Origin: GCA-002712045 sp028112705
GTDB lineage: Bacteria; Pseudomonadota; Alphaproteobacteria; Rhodobacterales; Rhodobacteraceae
Direction: 5' to 3'
DNA: 9,344 nucleotides
Assembly: GCA_028112705.1 (NCBI GenBank)
Contig: JAOGYN010000028.1
Location: 1 to 9,344 of the forward strand
Shown here: one piece after another, positions 6,823 through 9,344 of the stretch
Layout of the letters: each line of letters starts with the position of its first letter
How positions within the stretch are numbered: position 1 is the stretch's first letter
The notes under the pieces: generated by a model
Seen by the model: the letters and a program-made list of their open reading frames with translations, nothing else
Database searches by the model: none
Told to the model about the DNA's origin: nothing
Translations under genes and position numbers: made by a program

Positions 6823-8487
6823 TTAAACAATGATTGCTTTTGGACGTTTCATATCAAACCAAATGGCCATCAAAAGCCGGGTCACATAAATTGCCGTAAA
6901 TACTGAAGTAATTATCCCTAATCCAAGTGTGATGGAAAAACCCCTTACCGGTCCTGAACCCATAAGAAACAAAATCAATGCAGCAATAAATGTTGTAATG
7001 TTAGCATCAAGAATTGCACTAAATGCACGTTCATATCCCAACTCAATAGCGCGATATGGGCTTTTTGCTGTTTTAAGTTCCTCTTTAATTCGTTCAAAGA
7101 TCAATACATTTGCATCGACGGCCATTCCAACAGTCAAGACGATTCCAGCTATTCCTGGAAGTGTCAAAGTAGCCCCAATAATAGACAACAAACCAAAAAT
7201 TAAAGATACATTTATAATCAAGGCGATATTTGCAAATATGCCAAACAACCCATAACTCAAAAACATAAAAGCTAAGATAGCCGCAAATGCTACAGCACAA
7301 GCAATTTTTCCAGCATCTATGCTATCTTGCCCTAACTCAGGCCCAATAGTTCTTTCTTCTTCAAATTGCATTGGCGCTGGTAATGCACCTGCTCGCAGCA
7401 AAATCGAAAGTTCTGCAGATTCTGTGACAGAAAAGTTTCCAGTTATTTGACCACTTCCTCCAGTAATTGCCTCTCGGATTTGTGGAGCTGAGATAACTTC
7501 GTTGTCCAAGACTATTGCAAATAATGAACCAACATTATTTGCGGTATAATTTCCAAATTTTCTTGCACCACCTGGATTGAATCTAAAGCTCACAGCAGGT
7601 TGGCCATTTTGATCAAAAGTTGGTTGAGCATCAACAAGTTCTTCACCAGTTACCGCAGCCATTTTGTCTAAGATATAAAACACACCTTTATCATCACGGG
7701 CTGGAAGGGTTTGAGTTCTACCGTTTCCTTCTTCATCAGCGTTAGAAGTTTGCTTAACTACAGGATAAAATCCCAATTTTGCAGTTGTTCCTATTAATGT
7801 TTTAAGCTCACTAGCTGAACCAAGTCCAGGCACCTGAATAAGAATCCTTCGATCACCCTGTTTTTGTATAGTAGGTTCACGCGTACCAACCTCATCGACT
7901 CGTCTCCTTATTATTTCGAGAGATTGCTCCATAGTTCTCTCATTTAACGCTAATTTTTCAGCATCAGAAAATTGAATAATTAACGTATTTTGATCTGCAG
8001 ACACTTCAATATCTTTCTGACCAACTCCAGTTAAAGAGCTGACAGGACGGGCAAGATTCTCTATCACCTTAATGGCTTTTGCCATTCCAGATTTTTTGGA
8101 AATTTTTACCCTAAGTTGATCATCTCGACCATCTTGTCGTCGAATAGTTCCTATACTACTTCTTTCAGCTCTCAAAACATCACGAACTTCCTGCCACATA
8201 GCATCTAGTCTTTGAGCATAAACTTCCTCAACTTTAACTTCTGCTAATAAATGAGCACCACCACGTAGATCTAATCCTAGATTTACTAAACTTGAAGGTA
8301 AAAAAGACGGCCAATTTCCAATATTAGCTATTTCTCCATCAGTTACGTTTAAACCGTTTGCTCTCGCTTCATAAAGATCATTCCTAACTTCAACCCGGGT
8401 ATAAAATGCATTTGGTAGAGCAAATAGAATTCCAAACCCGCATACACTCCAAATTATTATTTTTTGCCATAAAGAAAACTGAAGCAT
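6823..8487 (-). CDS. secD: Protein translocase subunit SecD
   Basis: This is a complete 554-residue SecD. The first membrane segment (about 9-27) is followed by the signature NLGLDLRGGAHLL (69-81), and a large periplasmic region (about 30-390) includes VDEVGTREPTIQKQG (197-211) and VPGLGSASELKTLIG. The RND-like membrane domain of five more segments carries GMAVDANVLIFERIKEEL (454-471), with the conserved Asp and Arg/Glu of the proton-coupled core. With SecF it forms the SecDF complex that helps pull pre-proteins through SecYEG on the periplasmic side. It is 12 bases downstream of yajC; AGGAA, about 9-10 bases before the ATG, overlaps the yajC stop (TAG). Length and motifs are ordinary, with nothing missing. 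Confidence 0.98.
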   Translation of the reverse strand: MLQFSLWQKIIIWSVCGFGILFALPNAFYTRVEVRNDLYEARANGLNVTDGEIANIGNWPSFLPSSLVNLGLDLRGGAHLLAEVKVEEVYAQRLDAMWQEVRDVLRAERSSIGTIRRQDGRDDQLRVKISKKSGMAKAIKVIENLARPVSSLTGVGQKDIEVSADQNTLIIQFSDAEKLALNERTMEQSLEIIRRRVDEVGTREPTIQKQGDRRILIQVPGLGSASELKTLIGTTAKLGFYPVVKQTSNADEEGNGRTQTLPARDDKGVFYILDKMAAVTGEELVDAQPTFDQNGQPAVSFRFNPGGARKFGNYTANNVGSLFAIVLDNEVISAPQIREAITGGSGQITGNFSVTESAELSILLRAGALPAPMQFEEERTIGPELGQDSIDAGKIACAVAFAAILAFMFLSYGLFGIFANIALIINVSLIFGLLSIIGATLTLPGIAGIVLTVGMAVDANVLIFERIKEELKTAKSPYRAIELGYERAFSAILDANITTFIAALILFLMGSGPVRGFSITLGLGIITSVFTAIYVTRLLMAIWFDMKRPKAIIV

Positions 8488-8499
8488 TTTAAGAAGTTC

Positions 8500-8784
8500 C
8501 TAGTTTTTATTTTTTGTTTCAGTCTTATTAATAACTTGAGCAATTGTTGCTTGCACAACTTGTACCTTAACACCAGAAGCAATCTCCACTTCTAGCCTGC
8601 CTTCGCCCTTTACCTTTGTGATTTTTCCTATCAAACCACCCTGAGTCACTACCTCATCACCTTTTTTTACCGCCTCCACTAATGCCTTGTGTTCTTTTAC
8701 TTTTTTTTGCTGCGGCCTAATTAGCAAGAAGTACATTATAGCAAAAATTAATATAAATGGTAGAATTTGTGTTATGTCGCCCAT
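8500..8784 (-). CDS. yajC: Sec translocon accessory protein YajC
   Basis: This is a 94-residue single-span protein that associates with SecDF and SecYEG in the inner membrane. It has the canonical layout: short N-terminus MGDITQ, one membrane helix (about 8-22, LPFILIFAIMYFLLI), then RPQQKKVKEHK at 23-33 and a small cytoplasmic domain with KKGDEVVTQGGLIGKI (40-55), ending in a Lys/Asn-rich tail. The frame is open to an earlier ATG at 8818-8820, which would add 12 residues. I chose ATG 8782-8784 because AAAAGGA (8791-8797) lies 6 bases before it and because family members begin just before the membrane helix. It is first gene of the yajC-secD-secF operon and divergent from serS. An inverted repeat at 8801-8822 falls in its leader. 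Confidence 0.95.
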   Translation of the reverse strand: MGDITQILPFILIFAIMYFLLIRPQQKKVKEHKALVEAVKKGDEVVTQGGLIGKITKVKGEGRLEVEIASGVKVQVVQATIAQVINKTETKNKN

Positions 8785-8790
8785 GTTTTT

Positions 8791-8797
8791 TCCTTTT
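8791..8797 (-). promoter_or_regulatory. Ribosome binding site that decides the yajC start
   Basis: On the minus strand this reads AAAAGGA, 6 bases before ATG 8782-8784. It lies inside the longer open frame that begins at 8820, so it argues that the 12-codon upstream extension is leader and not protein. Confidence 0.75.
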
Positions 8798-8800
8798 ATA

Positions 8801-8822
8801 AGTTGTGAGTAATACCACAACT
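8801..8822 (-). promoter_or_regulatory. Inverted repeat / leader hairpin just upstream of the yajC ribosome site
   Basis: AGTTGTG (8801-8807) and CACAACT (8816-8822) are perfectly complementary over 7 bases. Between them GTA/TAC (8809-8811 with 8813-8815) can continue the stem past one unpaired base, so nearly the whole 22 bases folds. In the yajC transcript the hairpin ends three bases before AAAAGGA. It could be a transcriptional operator or an RNA structure that tunes translation of the operon. It lacks a T-run, so it is not an intrinsic terminator. Function is inferred only. Confidence 0.4.
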
Positions 8823-8901
8823 GAACGAAGGCGACCCTAACCCTACACTCTCAAATTTGCAAGTATTCACAGTACAATTTTATGATAAATCACCATCAAT
8901 T

Positions 8902-8910
8902 TGGTATAAT
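8902..8910 (+). promoter_or_regulatory. Candidate extended -10 promoter element reading toward serS
   Basis: TGGTATAAT is a perfect TATAAT with the upstream TGN of an extended -10. No good -35 is found 17 bases upstream, which extended -10 promoters can tolerate. If used it would give a leader of about 255 bases before serS. In such AT-rich DNA a perfect TATAAT can occur by chance. Confidence 0.3.
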
Positions 8911-9112
8911 AAATGAGTATAAATATAAAATTTATCTCATATTGAAAATATTAGGCTATTCATAATTTTATTTTTCAACAGTGACCCTACAATTTTCTAG
9001 TAGTTGAATAAAAAAATCACGATTCTAAATCAAGTAAACTTCTATAAGTTACTAAAACACAACAGGTTATTTAAAAAAAAATTAATCATATTTTTATATT
9101 TAAATTCAATAC

Positions 9113-9141
9113 TTAACCTTAACTAAAAAATAATGCATAAC
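9113..9141 (+). promoter_or_regulatory. Candidate proximal serS promoter
   Basis: TTAACC (9113-9118) and CATAAC (9136-9141) are separated by exactly 17 bases and each matches 4 of 6 consensus positions. Transcription would start near 9148, giving a short leader of about 25 bases before the serS ATG. The match is modest, so this competes with the extended -10 box farther upstream. Confidence 0.25.
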
Positions 9142-9172
9142 GATAAAAACAAATAAACAACTGGAAAAAAAC

Positions 9173-9344
9173 ATGCATGATATTCGTTTAATACGTGAAA
9201 ACCCTGAAGAATTTGACGCCAAGATGGAGTTACGTAAACTTTCGAATATTTCCTCCCAAGTATTAACACTCGATGAAATACGTAGAACAAAGATAAGAGC
9301 TGCAGAAAAAGCACTAGCTGAAAGAAATAATGCGAGCAAAAAGA
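9173..9344 (+). CDS. serS: Seryl-tRNA synthetase, N-terminal part (cut by right edge)
   Basis: Fifty-seven codons are visible from ATG 9173-9175 to the window end. The N-terminus MHDIRLIRENPEEFDAKM is the characteristic start of bacterial SerRS. It is followed by a Leu/Arg/Lys-rich helical stretch with LDEIRRTKIRAAEKALAERN, which matches the first strand of the long antiparallel coiled-coil arm that grips the tRNA-Ser variable arm. The catalytic class II domain lies outside the window. The enzyme charges tRNA-Ser (and tRNA-Sec where present) with serine in the cytoplasm. A weak GGA lies 7 bases upstream of the ATG. It is divergent from yajC; serS close to yajC-secDF is a familiar alphaproteobacterial arrangement, which supports the call. 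Confidence 0.92.
   Translation, partial: MHDIRLIRENPEEFDAKMELRKLSNISSQVLTLDEIRRTKIRAAEKALAERNNASKK

Larger units (their letters stand above)
8823..9172. other. AT-rich divergent intergenic region between yajC and serS
   Basis: This stretch of about 350 bases has no credible gene; short open frames here have no family features. It must hold the promoters of serS (rightwards) and of the yajC operon (leftwards). For yajC the best pair I see on the minus strand is TTGATG, 17 bases, TGTACT, within about 8865-8900, which is weak. Noted landmarks are an extended -10 box on the plus strand (8902-8910), three ACCCTA hexamers (8834-8839, 8840-8845, 8984-8989) and TTAA-N7-TTAA at 9071-9085. I looked for tRNA T-arm sequences and stable small-RNA hairpins and found none. 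Confidence 0.5.

Noticed and set aside
8785..8820. 12-residue N-terminal extension of YajC from ATG 8820
   Set aside because: A good ribosome site at 8791-8797 precedes the inner ATG, and the extension is partly encoded by the inverted repeat; YajC proteins normally start just before the membrane helix.
8833..8847. Telomere-like TTAGGG/CCCTAA tandem
   Set aside because: There are only two tandem hexamers, in a bacterial chromosomal spacer; too short to be a telomeric or structural repeat, and kept only as a possible binding-site word.
8823..9172. Possible tRNA or small RNA gene in the yajC-serS spacer
   Set aside because: There is no GTTCRANTC-type T-arm, no cloverleaf-length paired arms and no GC-rich stem; composition is uniformly AT-rich.
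9106..9339. Minus-strand hydrophobic open frames opposite the serS start
   Set aside because: The plus strand encodes a clear SerRS N-terminus here. Hydrophobicity of the antisense frame follows from AT-rich, charged codons on the real strand.

Overview
This AT-rich window most likely comes from the chromosome of a free-living, probably marine, alphaproteobacterium with a low-GC genome. Three things suggest this: the block order serS / yajC-secD-secF, the propionyl-CoA carboxylase subunits split as pccB - small unknown gene - pccA, and the style of the protein sequences. The assignment is an inference from gene order and sequence flavour, not from a marker gene. Nothing points to a phage, plasmid, insertion sequence, CRISPR array or tRNA.

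Left part (1-3942, all minus strand): pccB, an unrecognised 117-residue protein and pccA, in that transcription order. pccA runs off the left edge just before the expected biotin-attachment lysine. Together PccA and PccB form a biotin-dependent carboxylase, most probably making (S)-methylmalonyl-CoA from propionyl-CoA and bicarbonate. This would feed propionyl-CoA from odd-chain fatty acid, branched amino acid or DMSP breakdown into the TCA cycle. The small gene between them is the main gene of unknown function in the window.

Middle part (3943-5855): a 126-base divergent spacer separates pccB from a plus-strand proline racemase family enzyme that carries a Ser/Cys pair at the two catalytic positions instead of the classical Cys/Cys. 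That gene ends 5 bases from the end of a convergent TauE/SafE-type membrane transporter gene.

Right part (5100-8784, minus strand): a tight run yajC - secD - secF - TauE/SafE-like transporter, with gaps of 12, 9 and -8 bases, so probably one operon. SecD and SecF (with YajC) are the accessory complex of the Sec translocon that uses the proton gradient to help complete protein export. The transporter start overlaps the secF stop and appears translationally coupled to it. A 388-base AT-rich spacer then precedes the divergent serS (seryl-tRNA synthetase), of which only the first 57 codons are visible. The spacer holds a hairpin-forming inverted repeat directly before the yajC ribosome site, three copies of ACCCTA, a TTAA-N7-TTAA box and candidate promoters.

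Overall this is an ordinary housekeeping and metabolic region. I see no convincing undescribed multi-gene system. The best leads are the unknown 117-residue protein inside the pcc cluster, the Ser/Cys racemase-family enzyme, the yajC leader inverted repeat and the transporter fused by overlap to the secDF operon.
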